From Roseicella frigidaeris (GTDB taxonomy: Bacteria > Pseudomonadota > Alphaproteobacteria > Acetobacterales > Acetobacteraceae), in NCBI RefSeq assembly GCF_003258945.1, contig NZ_QLIX01000030.1:1-45742 (forward strand): DNA of 45,742 nucleotides, given 5' to 3'. Positions 7,824 through 16,295 of this stretch are shown in pieces. Each line of letters starts with the position of its first letter. The stretch's first letter is position 1. The position numbers and the translations under genes were made by a program. Under the pieces are notes generated by a model. It had not been told where the DNA came from, ran no database searches, and saw nothing but the letters and a program-made list of their open reading frames with translations.

Positions 7824-8291
7824 ATGAACGCGGAGGATCCGCCCGACAGCCCGTCTAATAACGGGAGCGGGAGCACCGGCCCGTTCCGGTTCGGGGCGGG
7901 CAATCGCTTCGGCAAGGGCCGGCCAGCAGGCAGCAGAGCGAAGGCGGTCCTCGCCCTCGACGCCATCGGTGAGGAGCGCGCGCAGAACATCGTGCGGGCC
8001 CTCGCGGAGCGGGCTGAGGCGGGCGACACCCGTGCCGCGGAGCTTATTCTCCAGCGCGCTTGGCCGATCCGGAAGAGCCGCCCGTTCTCCATCGACATCG
8101 GGCGCATCGAGACCGCGGCTGATGCCACGCGCGCGCACAGCGAGGTCATCGAGGCGGTCTGCAGCGGGCACCTCACGTTGGATGAAGCCGAGGGTCTCTC
8201 GGGCCTCCTGACACGGCACCACGCTGCGCTCGAGTTGGAGGAGATCCAGGCTCGCTTGGCTGCGCTCGAGAGCCGGGGGACCGGGTCATGA
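7824..8291 (+). CDS. DUF5681-type, terminase-small-subunit-like protein
   Basis: The 155-residue protein has the N-terminal GNRFGKGRPAGSRAKAVL motif of DUF5681 proteins, a basic segment that precedes an Ala-rich helical region in phage small-terminase-like proteins. Further on it has RAAELILQRAWPIRKSRPFS, then a coiled region (HHAALELEEIQARLAALES). In such phages this gene normally precedes the large terminase. Here that enzyme is missing. The stop overlaps the next ATG (ATGA at 8288-8291). Confidence 0.65.
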   Translation: MNAEDPPDSPSNNGSGSTGPFRFGAGNRFGKGRPAGSRAKAVLALDAIGEERAQNIVRALAERAEAGDTRAAELILQRAWPIRKSRPFSIDIGRIETAADATRAHSEVIEAVCSGHLTLDEAEGLSGLLTRHHAALELEEIQARLAALESRGTGS

Positions 8292-8860
8292 GCCACTCGA
8301 TCATGCCAGCTGCCGACGCCACCGCTGAACCGGTCCTGCTTGCCTTGGATCTGGGAAGCACCCTCGGCTGGGCTGTCCGGCAGCCGCGCGCCGGCATCAC
8401 CTCCGGCACCGCGACCTTTCGCCCGGGCCGCTTCGAGGGCGGCGGGATGGCCTGGCTACGGTTCCGGCGCTGGCTCGAAGAGATGGCCGGCATGACGGGC
8501 CCGATCGGGAGCGTCGTCTTCGAGGAGGTGCGGCGCCACGCAGGCACCACCGCAGCGCATGTCTATGGCGGCTTCCTGGCGCACCTCACCGCCTGGTGCG
8601 AGGGTGCAGGCGTGCCCTACCAAGGCGTGCCGGTGGGCACGATCAAGCGGTTCGCCACCGGCAAGGGAAATGCCGACAAGGCGGCGGTGATCGCGGCGAT
8701 CCGCGCCCGCGGCTTCGCGCCGGGGGACGACAACGAGGCCGACGCTCTGGCCATCCTGCTGTGGGCGATCGATGCCGAGGGCGGCCAGCGGAAAGAGCCG
8801 AGTGCGGCGGCCTCGCCCAGACATCGCGCAGTAGCCGAAAGCCAGAGGCGGAGGTCGTGA
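8288..8860 (+). CDS. RuvC-like phage Holliday junction resolvase
   Basis: The 190-residue protein has an RNase-H-like RuvC fold. The first acidic residue sits in LLALDLGSTLGWAV, the second in GSVVFEEVRRHAGT and the last pair in GDDNEADALAILLWA. The stretch VYGGFLAHLTAWCEGAGVPY, then GVPVGTIKRFATGKGNADK, is the usual central part of phage RuvC/YqgF-type resolvases. Such enzymes cut branched DNA before packaging or during recombination. The gene overlaps both neighbours. The C-terminal 25 residues are Arg/Ser-rich and probably disordered. Confidence 0.8.
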   Translation: MSHSIMPAADATAEPVLLALDLGSTLGWAVRQPRAGITSGTATFRPGRFEGGGMAWLRFRRWLEEMAGMTGPIGSVVFEEVRRHAGTTAAHVYGGFLAHLTAWCEGAGVPYQGVPVGTIKRFATGKGNADKAAVIAAIRARGFAPGDDNEADALAILLWAIDAEGGQRKEPSAAASPRHRAVAESQRRRS

Positions 8861-9306
8861 GGCGCGCGGTCAGCCATGCGGCGCTGCTGAAGCGCCTCGA
8901 GGCTCTCGAACAGCGCCGGCAGACGCATGAGACCGCGCGCGCTGCGCTGTTTCTGCGGTGTGGCGGCGAGGACATTGGCCCCGTGCCACCGCCGAGCGCG
9001 CCCGGGACCAGGCGCCCTACCATCGTCGTCAACATCACCGGCGCGCTCCCCGCGTGGGACGAGCTCGAGGCCCACGAGGCTCCGGCTCATGAGGACGTGC
9101 CTGCCGAGCGCGAGTTGCCGGAGCCGCTCATCCTCACCCCTGCGCCAGCGCCTCCGCCGGCACCTTCCCCGCCGCCGCGGAACGCCGGGCCGCAGCCGCT
9201 CCTGTTCGGCGATAACCCGCTGGTCGTCGGGATGGCTGGCGATCCCATCGAAACGATCGGCGAAGCGCTGTGGCGTGCCGAGCGCCGAGCGCGCGGCGAC
9301 GAATGA
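8857..9306 (+). CDS. Hypothetical phage protein with a proline-rich linker
   Basis: Starts with a GTG that overlaps the RuvC stop. The N-terminal 30 residues form a coiled-coil-like helix (AALLKRLEALEQRRQ). A middle segment reads RPTIVVNITGALPAWDELEA, then a Pro/Ala-rich linker, then NPLVVGMAGDPIETIGEALW. The family is unknown to me. In related phage clusters a small protein of this type stands between the resolvase and the packaging genes. Here a structural protein follows 37 bases later instead. Confidence 0.45.
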   Translation: MRRAVSHAALLKRLEALEQRRQTHETARAALFLRCGGEDIGPVPPPSAPGTRRPTIVVNITGALPAWDELEAHEAPAHEDVPAERELPEPLILTPAPAPPPAPSPPPRNAGPQPLLFGDNPLVVGMAGDPIETIGEALWRAERRARGDE

Positions 9307-9343
9307 CCACCACCCTGCGAACCTTGGGAAAGGCCCGCGAGCC

Positions 9344-11263
9344 ATGACAGAGATGATCGGATACGACCCCGAGGGCGAGGCGATCCGTCGCCGGCGGGCG
9401 CAGGCAGACGCCCTCCTTGCGCAGAGCATGTCCGGACAGGGCAACTTCACACACCGGAACTCGTGGCTTGGCCCGGTAGCTCAGGCCCTCGCCGGCGCCT
9501 TCCTGCAAGTCCAGGCCGGGCGGGACACGGACGCGCTGGCGAAGGATCGGCAGGAGGGCTCGACCGCATTCGATGCCAAGTTCGGGCTGACCGGCGGCGG
9601 AAGCGCTTCTCCCGACACGGGCATGTCGCTGCCCGCGGCCAGCGCGCCGCCGTCGATGACCATGCCTGCGGCCGCGCCGCCGCCCAGCGACCCGAACCCG
9701 CAGCCGATGCCTGCCGCCACCCCGGCGCAGACCCCACCGCAGTTCGCGCCGGCGGTGCAGACGGCCGCCCAGCGCAACAGCATCCCGCCGCAGCTCCTCG
9801 CCGGCATCCTCTCGCGCGAGAGCGGCTGGAACCCCAACGCCCGCGGCGGCGCGGGGGAGGTTGGGCTCGGCCAGATCCTGCCCTCGACGGCCCGTAACCC
9901 GGGCTTCGGCATGCAGGGGGTGGATCCGGCCACGCTCAACGACCCGACCGCCAACATCAACTTCGCGGCCGACTACTTCGGCGCCCGGGCGCGTGCCAAG
10001 GGCCTCGACCTGTCGAACCCGAGCCATCAGGACCTGGCGCTGCGGGCCTACAACGGCGGCGGCGATCCCAACTACGTCCAGAACGTCCGGGCGAAGATGG
10101 CACCGATTGCCGATGCGCTGATGGCTGGAGCGGGCGGCGCGACGACCGCGCCGGCGCCCGCCGCGCCGGCCGGGCCCGATCGCTTCGCCCAGGCCTTCGC
10201 CAACGCGCCGATGCTGACCGATGCGGCCGGCTTGCCGGACCGGGGCCGGATGGCCCTGGCGCAGCAGCTGCTCCCGCCGGAGCGGCGCGCTGCGGTTCAG
10301 CAGGCCAGCGCCGGTCCGGACTACCGCCGCGCCGCCATCGAAGCGGCGAACTCGCCCAACCCGCTGATCCGCCAGAAGGCCTCCCTCCTCGCCCAGCTTG
10401 CCACCACGCAGGGCCGGGACGAGGGGCTGCAGCTTCAGCGTGACCGGTTCGACTGGGAGCGGCAGCGCGCCGGGCAGGTGGACGCCCGGACGGCGGCGCA
10501 GCGGGACGAGGACTGGCGGCGGAAGCTCGCCGAGCTCGAGATCCAGCAGCGGTTCCAGGCGACGCGCGACATGGCGAACCAGCCACTGGTGCCGACGCAG
10601 GGCCCGAATGGCCCACTGCTGACGCCGCGGTCGGAGGCTGCGGGGCAGGCGCCCTATCAGGAGCCGCCGCGCCCGATGCAGGTTTCGCCCGGTTCGACCG
10701 TCATCGACCCGAAGACCGGGCAGCCGATCTATCAGGCGCCGCCGGCGCCTAGCCAGAACATGCCGCCCTCCACCATGGTCGGCGGGATGCTGGAGAATGC
10801 CAACGCCATCCGGAAGATCGACCAGGCGCTGTCGCAGCTCGGGACGCCGCAGGGGCAGAATGCGGTGGGGCTCGGCAATGCCGTCATGCCCGACTTCCTG
10901 GTGAACCGGACCGACCCGCAGGGCACCTCCACGCGCGCCCTGATCGCCGATATCGGCAGCCTGAAAATCCATGACCGATCCGGCGCCGCCGTCTCGGCCT
11001 CGGAGGAACCGCGGCTGCGGCCCTTCATCCCGAAGGTGAGCGACAGCCCGGAGACGATCCGGGCCAAGCTCGGCAACTTCCGGCAGGAGTACATGAGCCT
11101 GCTGCAGGACCAGTATTCCATCTACGGGCCGCAGGGCGGCGGCAAGGCGCTGCCGGCCATCGAGAGCGTGCTCACCCCGCGGCAGCGCGAGCAGCAGCAG
11201 CCACAGGGTCCGGCGGCGCCGGGCGGCAACCTCCAAGGCTTCTCCATTCGGAGGATCAACTGA
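9344..11263 (+). CDS. Phage internal virion protein with lytic transglycosylase domain
   Basis: This 639-residue protein holds an SLT lytic transglycosylase domain at about residues 135-245. The catalytic glutamate is E159 in LSRESGWNP, followed by GEVGLGQILPSTAR and LALRAYNGGGDPNY. N-terminal to it is a Pro/Ala linker; after it comes a long helical region, rich in Gln and Arg, and a C-terminal part (MVGGMLENANAIRKIDQALS) like phage core proteins. Podoviruses carry such enzymes inside the virion to open peptidoglycan during DNA entry. The stop overlaps the next ATG. This is the first virion gene after the resolvase, with no head genes between. Confidence 0.75.
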   Translation: MTEMIGYDPEGEAIRRRRAQADALLAQSMSGQGNFTHRNSWLGPVAQALAGAFLQVQAGRDTDALAKDRQEGSTAFDAKFGLTGGGSASPDTGMSLPAASAPPSMTMPAAAPPPSDPNPQPMPAATPAQTPPQFAPAVQTAAQRNSIPPQLLAGILSRESGWNPNARGGAGEVGLGQILPSTARNPGFGMQGVDPATLNDPTANINFAADYFGARARAKGLDLSNPSHQDLALRAYNGGGDPNYVQNVRAKMAPIADALMAGAGGATTAPAPAAPAGPDRFAQAFANAPMLTDAAGLPDRGRMALAQQLLPPERRAAVQQASAGPDYRRAAIEAANSPNPLIRQKASLLAQLATTQGRDEGLQLQRDRFDWERQRAGQVDARTAAQRDEDWRRKLAELEIQQRFQATRDMANQPLVPTQGPNGPLLTPRSEAAGQAPYQEPPRPMQVSPGSTVIDPKTGQPIYQAPPAPSQNMPPSTMVGGMLENANAIRKIDQALSQLGTPQGQNAVGLGNAVMPDFLVNRTDPQGTSTRALIADIGSLKIHDRSGAAVSASEEPRLRPFIPKVSDSPETIRAKLGNFRQEYMSLLQDQYSIYGPQGGGKALPAIESVLTPRQREQQQPQGPAAPGGNLQGFSIRRIN

Positions 11264-12183
11264 TGCCGGACTTCGAAATCACGGCGCCGGACGGCAGCAG
11301 GTTTGTCGTCACGGCCCCGGAGGGGGCCAGCGAGGCGGACATTCTGTCCTTCGCGCAGCAGAACATGGGCAGCAAGCCCGCCGCACCTCCCGCTTCCCAG
11401 CCGGCCCCCAGCCTCGGCGAGCAGGCCATGCGCGGCCTCGGCCTCGGTGCCCGCGCCGCTGTCGAGGGCCTCTCCTCCCTGCCGGGCATGGTCTATGACG
11501 CCGCCGCGGCGCCCATCAATGCCGGCATCCGTGGCGTGAACGCCCTCGCCGGCACGTCCCTGCCGCGGGTCAACCCGGCCGCGGAGAACATCGCCGCGCT
11601 GACCGATGCGGCCGGCCTGCCGAAGCCCGAGACGCAGGGGGAGAAGATCGCCTCCGGGGCCGTCCAGGGCGCCGCGTCGGCCCTGCCCATGCTCGTGGGC
11701 GGCGCGGCACTGCAGGGCGCTGGTGGCCTCGCCGGCGCCGTGGGACAGGGGCTCGCCGCCGGCCCTGGCATACAGATCGCGGCCGGCGCCGCCGGTGGCG
11801 CGGTGGAGGGCGGCACCGATAGCCCGCTGGCCGGCACCGCGGCTGCCCTCGCCGTGCCCGGCATCGCCGCCCTCTTCGGCCGCGTCGCGGCGCCGGTCCG
11901 GCCGAATGAGAACCCGAGGATGCGGGACGCCCTGCGCATCGCGGAGCAGGAGGGCATCGCCCAGCACCTGACCCCTGGCCAGCAGAGCGGCAGCCAGGGG
12001 CTGCGCCGCGCCGAGGACATGATGCGGTACGTGCCAGGCAACGGGCCGGCGGCGATCAACCGCGGCCTGCCGGAGGCCTACAACCGGGCCGTCCTGCGCC
12101 GCGCCGGCATCGACGCGGACTATGCCAGCCCCGATGTGCTCGAGGCGCAGCGGGCGGCGCTGGGCCAGCGCATCGACACGTGA
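11263..12183 (+). CDS. Phage injected/core protein, 5' part of a frameshifted gene
   Basis: The product begins FEITAPDGSRFVVTAPEGAS, then EADILSFAQQNM, the start of a family of phage virion proteins that pass into the cell with the DNA. A Gly/Ala-rich hydrophobic region at about residues 140-215 could insert into membranes. The frame stops at 12183 after LGQRIDT. The following sequence continues the protein in another frame from MSRNQLNLNP. One missing G in the run acgtgatg (acggtgatg would give RIDTVMSRN) explains the break. The gene is therefore probably inactive or read by slippage. Confidence 0.7.
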   Translation: MPDFEITAPDGSRFVVTAPEGASEADILSFAQQNMGSKPAAPPASQPAPSLGEQAMRGLGLGARAAVEGLSSLPGMVYDAAAAPINAGIRGVNALAGTSLPRVNPAAENIAALTDAAGLPKPETQGEKIASGAVQGAASALPMLVGGAALQGAGGLAGAVGQGLAAGPGIQIAAGAAGGAVEGGTDSPLAGTAAALAVPGIAALFGRVAAPVRPNENPRMRDALRIAEQEGIAQHLTPGQQSGSQGLRRAEDMMRYVPGNGPAAINRGLPEAYNRAVLRRAGIDADYASPDVLEAQRAALGQRIDT

Positions 12184-13019
12184 TGTCGCGGAACCAACTG
12201 AACCTGAACCCGAACACCCCGGAGGGGCTGCAGAACGTGCGGGAGCTCGCCGGCCCGCTGCAGGAGGCCCGGCAGTATGCGCTCCCCGACCGGGCCCAGG
12301 CGGTCATCGACATGTATGGCAACCTGCTGCGCCAGATACAGAACGGCGGCGTCGTCCCCGGTGATCGGGTGCGGGAGCTCCGGACGGCACTGCGGGATCA
12401 GATCGATCGCACCGGGAACGAGGACCTGAAGCGGTACTTCATCGGCATGCGGGATGCGCTGACCTCCGGCATGGACCGCAGCATGGTCAGCATGGATGCG
12501 GCCGACCTGCGCGAGGCCAACCGGCAGTATGCGAACCTGATGACCATCCGGAGTGCGATGGACCGCCCGACGCAGACCGCCGCCGCGGACAACGTCTCGC
12601 CGGCCCAGCTCGGCGCGGCGCTGAAGCGGAGCCTCGGCCAAGGCTCGATGGCTGCGGGCCGCGGCGACCTGCATGACCTGGCCGATGTCGGGAAGCTGCT
12701 TGTCGAACCGTCCGTGAAGGACAGCGGCACGGCGGGCAACCAGGTGGTGCGGACGATGGTGACGGGCGGACTGACCGGGCTGACCGCGATCGACCCGATG
12801 ACCGCCGCGCTGGCCTATGCCCCCACCGCCGCATACCGCGGCCTGGCGGCGACCGGATACCTGAACCCCCGCGCTGCGCCGGCCGCCCTGCCCGAGGTCA
12901 CGCCGGAGGTGATTGCGGCGGTGCTGGCGGCGCGTGGGAAGAGCCATGCCCAGCCGCAGCGTCAGGACTTGCCCCAGCCTTCGAAGGCGGCTCTCGCCGC
13001 GGCGTTGCTGGCGAGGTGA
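12183..13019 (+). CDS. Phage injected/core protein, 3' part of the frameshifted gene
   Basis: This frame supplies the C-terminal 278 residues of the virion protein begun at 11263: LRQIQNGGVVPGDRVRELRT, RTALRDQIDRTGNEDLKRYF, then MRDALTSGMDRSMVSMD. A hydrophobic stretch (MVTGGLTGLTAIDPMTAALA) and a Gln-rich tail follow. It has an ATG at its first codon but no visible ribosome site, and it lacks the N-terminal motif, so it is a fragment rather than an independent gene. Its good reading frame right up to the junction suggests the break is recent. Confidence 0.6.
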   Translation: MSRNQLNLNPNTPEGLQNVRELAGPLQEARQYALPDRAQAVIDMYGNLLRQIQNGGVVPGDRVRELRTALRDQIDRTGNEDLKRYFIGMRDALTSGMDRSMVSMDAADLREANRQYANLMTIRSAMDRPTQTAAADNVSPAQLGAALKRSLGQGSMAAGRGDLHDLADVGKLLVEPSVKDSGTAGNQVVRTMVTGGLTGLTAIDPMTAALAYAPTAAYRGLAATGYLNPRAAPAALPEVTPEVIAAVLAARGKSHAQPQRQDLPQPSKAALAAALLAR

Positions 13020-13067
13020 GACCGCCCGCGACCGGAAGAGCCTTCATGTGCATGATCGGCCAGAGGA

Positions 13068-14285
13068 GTGCGTGTCATCGGCAAGTCAGCGGGCAGTCCG
13101 CCCTCGGCACCTGATCCTGTCGTCACCGCGCAGGCGCAGACGCAGAGCAATGTGGACACGGCGCGCACCAATGCCGCGCTGAACCGCGTCAACCAGGTCA
13201 CGCCCTACGGCAACCTGACCTACACCAACTCGGGCGCGGACTGGGCGCAGCAGCAGACGCAGAAGGCGAAGGCCGCCTACGACGCCGGCACCTACACGCC
13301 GACGCAGAACGGCGGCCAGTTCGACTGGAACACCGAGTACCAGGGCGCGCTCAATGCCGACTGGAACCCCTACAAGGACACGTGGACCGCCACGACCAGC
13401 CTGAGCCCCGAGCAGCAGACGCTCTACAACCAGACGGTGCAGGGCCAGACGATGTACGGCAACGCCGCGCTGCGCGGCCTGTCGCAGCTTCAGGACAAGA
13501 TCGGCTCCCCGGTGGACTATTCCGGCGTGCCGGCGGCCGGGCAGGCGTACCAGCAGCAGGGCCAGCTTGCGCCGACGCTCACGCAGGATGCGTGGCAGGC
13601 CATCGACCCGAACATCGGCTACGGGGCGCAGAGCCGCGAGCGCGTCGAGCAGGCGATGTTCGACCGGCTCTCTCCGGTGCAGGCGCAGCAGCGCGCGGCG
13701 CAGGAGACGAGCCTGCGCAACCAGGGCCTCACGCCGGGCTCCGAGGCGTACACCAATGCCATGCGCGACCTCGGCCAGCAGGAGAATGACGCGCGGCTGG
13801 CGGTGATCGCGGCCGGCGGGCAGGAGGAGGCGACGCAGGCCAACATCGCCAACACCCTGTTCAACCAGAAGGCCAGCAACCGGGATGCGCTGCTCAATGC
13901 GCAGAACACCCTGTTCGGGCAGCAGGCGGCGTCGCGCGGGCTGTTCGATCAGGAGCAGGAGCAGCAGTTCAACCAGTCGAACGCGCTACGCCAGCAGAGC
14001 ATCAACGAGATGCTGGCGCAGCGGCAGATCCCGCTGAACGAGATCGCGGCACTGCTCGGCGGCCAGCAGGTGCAGTACCCGCAGCTGCAGACTACGCCGC
14101 AGAGCAACGCGGCCGGGACCGATTATGTGAGCCTGATCAACGGGCAGATCGCAGCCCAAAACAATGCCTACAACGCCAAGGTCCAGAATGCAGCGAGCGG
14201 GAACGCCACTACTGGCACCGTCGCAGCGTCCCTGATCTCCGCCTTGGCGTCAGCTGCCGCCAGTCGCCAGGGCTCGGGTGGGTAA
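13068..14285 (+). CDS. Gln/Asn-rich phage virion protein
   Basis: A 405-residue protein of low complexity, rich in Gln, Asn and Ala. It has SNVDTARTNAALNRVNQVTP, YGNLTYTNSG and repeated segments such as ERVEQAMFDRLSPVQAQQRA and SLRNQGLTPGSEAYTNAMRD. Proteins with this N-terminus and repeats close the structural block of many podovirus-type prophages, where they are annotated as tail-fibre-domain or internal virion proteins. The translation lacks the usual C-terminal fibre or chaperone domain. The GTG start is used because no better codon is near. A virion role follows from its place after two virion genes. Confidence 0.6.
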   Translation: MRVIGKSAGSPPSAPDPVVTAQAQTQSNVDTARTNAALNRVNQVTPYGNLTYTNSGADWAQQQTQKAKAAYDAGTYTPTQNGGQFDWNTEYQGALNADWNPYKDTWTATTSLSPEQQTLYNQTVQGQTMYGNAALRGLSQLQDKIGSPVDYSGVPAAGQAYQQQGQLAPTLTQDAWQAIDPNIGYGAQSRERVEQAMFDRLSPVQAQQRAAQETSLRNQGLTPGSEAYTNAMRDLGQQENDARLAVIAAGGQEEATQANIANTLFNQKASNRDALLNAQNTLFGQQAASRGLFDQEQEQQFNQSNALRQQSINEMLAQRQIPLNEIAALLGGQQVQYPQLQTTPQSNAAGTDYVSLINGQIAAQNNAYNAKVQNAASGNATTGTVAASLISALASAAASRQGSGG

Positions 14286-14421
14286 CCTCTCGCATCCTGC
14301 GGCCCGCGGCGCTGCTGTTGCAGCGAAGGTGCCAAGCAGCCCGCGGATCCAGGATGTCGACCAGGAACCTGCCACGATGTGGGCGGTTAGGCTGAGACCA
14401 CCAGATCGCAGGAGGCCCCCC

Positions 14422-14577
14422 ATGCGCAGTCTGCCCCTCGGCGCGTCAGCCGCCCTCCTCGCCGCCCTCATGCTCATCGCAGGGTGCACCGACACGCCGC
14501 GCGGTCCGACCACGGAGACGACCCCGGCCGGGAACAGCGCTGGCCAGACCTCGGCGAGGCCGTCCACCGCGCGGTGA
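14422..14577 (+). CDS. Small lipoprotein
   Basis: A 51-residue product with a signal peptide (MRSLPLGASAALLAALMLIA) and a lipobox LIAGC at residues 18-22. The mature lipopeptide is Thr/Pro/Ser-rich. Aggagg lies 6 bases before the ATG. Such short lipoproteins sit at the end of phage lysis regions or are host proteins that act as outer-membrane anchors. Here it follows the phage block directly, so a link to lysis is possible but not shown. Confidence 0.6.
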   Translation: MRSLPLGASAALLAALMLIAGCTDTPRGPTTETTPAGNSAGQTSARPSTAR

Positions 14578-14589
14578 GAGAGCAGGCAT

Positions 14590-15273
14590 CTATTTCGTCA
14601 GCCGCCAGAGCACCGGCCGCACCTCCGCGAAGATCGCATCGAAGAGGGCCTGATCCGCGAACAGCGCCCGAAAGGTGCCATCGTCGCCTGGCGCCGGCGC
14701 GGCACGCACGTCGTGCCAGCCGGCCGCCTCGCATGCGGCCATGAAGTCGCCGGCGCTGTGGGCTCGGGCGTGCAGGTGCCGCTCCATCAGCGCGTTGTCG
14801 CCACCGGTGCGCACGAAGTCGAAGATGAAGCAGAAGCCACCGGGCCGTACCACGCGCGCCGCCTCGCTAAGCGCCGCCAGCGGGTCCACGTGGCAGAGCG
14901 CATAGAGGAACATCGCGCCGCCCACCGACCCATCGGCCAGCGGGACGGCGCCCATATCGGCCTGGATCGAGGTGAAGCCCGAACCTCGTGGCGCGCGCCG
15001 CAGCTGCGTGCCGTTCCGGTTCAGCAGTACGAAGGCTAGATCCGGCCGCTCGGCCCGCATGAGCCGCGCCACCTCGCCGAAGCCGCAGCCGGCGTCGAGG
15101 ATCACGGATCCCAACGGCGGCGCCATGAGGCGAAGCAGGATCGACACGTGCTCGGCCTCGGTCGGGGCGAGCTTGGTGCCTTGCAGGACTCGCAGGCCCT
15201 CCTCCCACACGCCATCCGAGACCTGATCCAGCAGCGCATCCAACGACGTCGGCGGCATGGCAACTTCGCTCAT
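14590..15273 (-). CDS. Class I SAM-dependent methyltransferase
   Basis: A 227-residue protein with the Rossmann methyltransferase fold. Motif I is VILDAGCGFGEVARLM, the acidic loop at the end of strand 2 is replaced by LLNRNGTQ, motif II is near IQADMGAVPLADGSVG and the post-motif is EAARVVRPGGFCFIFDF. It lies on the opposite strand to the phage genes. Substrate not predictable; close relatives act on small molecules or lipids. It overlaps nothing and ends beside the lipoprotein, so the two are convergent. Confidence 0.75.
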   Translation of the reverse strand: MSEVAMPPTSLDALLDQVSDGVWEEGLRVLQGTKLAPTEAEHVSILLRLMAPPLGSVILDAGCGFGEVARLMRAERPDLAFVLLNRNGTQLRRAPRGSGFTSIQADMGAVPLADGSVGGAMFLYALCHVDPLAALSEAARVVRPGGFCFIFDFVRTGGDNALMERHLHARAHSAGDFMAACEAAGWHDVRAAPAPGDDGTFRALFADQALFDAIFAEVRPVLWRLTK

Positions 15274-15453
15274 CGGCTCATCCTACACAGGCGCGCTCTG
15301 GTGTTTCCAGCGGAATGCCTTCCTCGTTCCAGTGACTGCGCTGCTCGCCACGGGGAAGATCTCGCTTAGCGATCAATCGCGACGATGAAATTAATCAATC
15401 CCCGCTGTGTTGGGGAGCTAGGCCGGCAAGCCGTCGTCCTTGGAGGGCGACCC

Positions 15454-15690
15454 GTGGCGACTGATCCCGACGTTTGGGCTGCGCAGGGGCGGCTCGAAGA
15501 TGCCTACCTCGAGGCCTTCCGGCGGCTTCCAGCCTTTGCAGTCGCGAATGTCTACTCGGCGGCCCTCGACGAGATCGAGGATCTGCCGAAAGAAGAGCAG
15601 ATCCGTTGCCTCGATAGGGTGACCGCCACGCTCGAAGACTTCGCCTCCGGCAGGATATCCTTGTCGGATTTGACGACGCCCGAAGGCTGA
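15454..15690 (+). CDS. Small acidic hypothetical protein
   Basis: From the GTG at 15454, ggaggg lies 6 bases upstream. The 78-residue product is helical (AYLEAFRRLPAFAVANVYSA, ALDEIEDLPKEEQIRC) and acidic. An in-frame ATG at 15385 would add 23 less protein-like residues. No family was recognised. An AT-richer stretch with possible promoter character precedes it (around 15360-15400). Confidence 0.45.
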   Translation: MATDPDVWAAQGRLEDAYLEAFRRLPAFAVANVYSAALDEIEDLPKEEQIRCLDRVTATLEDFASGRISLSDLTTPEG

Positions 15691-15726
15691 CGCTCACGCG
15701 GCAGCCTCACGGCGGCCGCTGCCTGG

Positions 15727-15870
15727 GGCCGCCAGCCTGTGGTGACCAAGGACGACCTCGGGCAGGCGCGTGATCTGCTCGGCAAGCGCCCGACCGGTCG
15801 CATGGCCGCCATGCGGGTGCAGGTGGAATGGACCGGCCCTTACCAAGCGCCCCGTGGCACAGCCTCTTAA
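15727..15870 (+). pseudogene. Possible serine-recombinase C-terminal remnant
   Basis: The gap before the HigA-like gene carries a short frame reading GRQPVVTKDDLGQARDLL, which resembles the start of the C-terminal helix-turn-helix of resolvases and invertases (the GRxPxLT...ARxLL pattern). After this it loses similarity and stops at 15870. There is no catalytic domain upstream. It may be a scrap left by a mobile element. The call rests on about 18 residues and is weak. Confidence 0.22.
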
Positions 15871-15938
15871 TGCGCTGTTGAACTTCGCCGCCTGTCGCGC
15901 GCTGCGCCACAGGTCGGCCCGACAAGCCAGGAACTTTC

Positions 15939-16295
15939 ATGCCAAGCCCCAAGCAAGAGCTCCCTGCCGCCATCCCGCCGGCGCATCCGGGCCGGCTGCT
16001 GCGGGATCGGGTGCTGCCCGGCCTCGGCCTGTCCGTCAGCCGGGCGGCGCGCGAGCTCGGGATCGCCCGCTCGACGCTCCACCGCCTGCTCGCGGGCGAG
16101 CAGGCCGTCACGCCGGAAATGGCCGCCCGGCTGGCCCGCCTGAGCGGCGTGCCGGCCCGCCACTGGCTCGCCCGGCAGCAGGCGCACGACCTCTGGCATA
16201 CCGAGCGGGCGCTGGCCGCGATCCTCGGGCGCATCCCGACCCATGCGCTGCCCTGGGCCTTGCAGCAGGAACTCAGGGACGCCGCGCATGACTGA
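15939..16295 (+). CDS. HigA-type XRE antitoxin or regulator
   Basis: The 118-residue protein fits the HigA family: IPPAHPGRLLRDRVLPGLGL, then SVSRAARELGIARSTLHRLL, AGEQAVTPEMAARLARLSG and RHWLARQQAHDLW. The helix-turn-helix and the HPGxxLRxxxL start are the family signature. No HigB toxin is upstream, so it is not a complete module. Its stop lies 8 bases inside the start of the KaiC-like gene, so it is co-transcribed with the signalling pair and may regulate that operon. The pairing with KaiC is seen; the regulatory role is inferred. Confidence 0.8.
   Translation: MPSPKQELPAAIPPAHPGRLLRDRVLPGLGLSVSRAARELGIARSTLHRLLAGEQAVTPEMAARLARLSGVPARHWLARQQAHDLWHTERALAAILGRIPTHALPWALQQELRDAAHD

Noticed and set aside
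7525-7827. Open frame of 100 codons across the gap after the helicase
   Set aside because: The translation is His/Arg/Gly-rich without a domain and covers the short repeat cluster; it starts inside the helicase gene and has no ribosome site.
9134-11236. A 700-codon minus-strand frame opposite the transglycosylase gene
   Set aside because: Arg/Gly/His-rich low-complexity shadow; the plus-strand frame has an SLT domain with a catalytic Glu.
15939-16295. A complete HigBA toxin-antitoxin module
   Set aside because: Only the HigA-like part is present; the sequence upstream holds no HigB-like frame.
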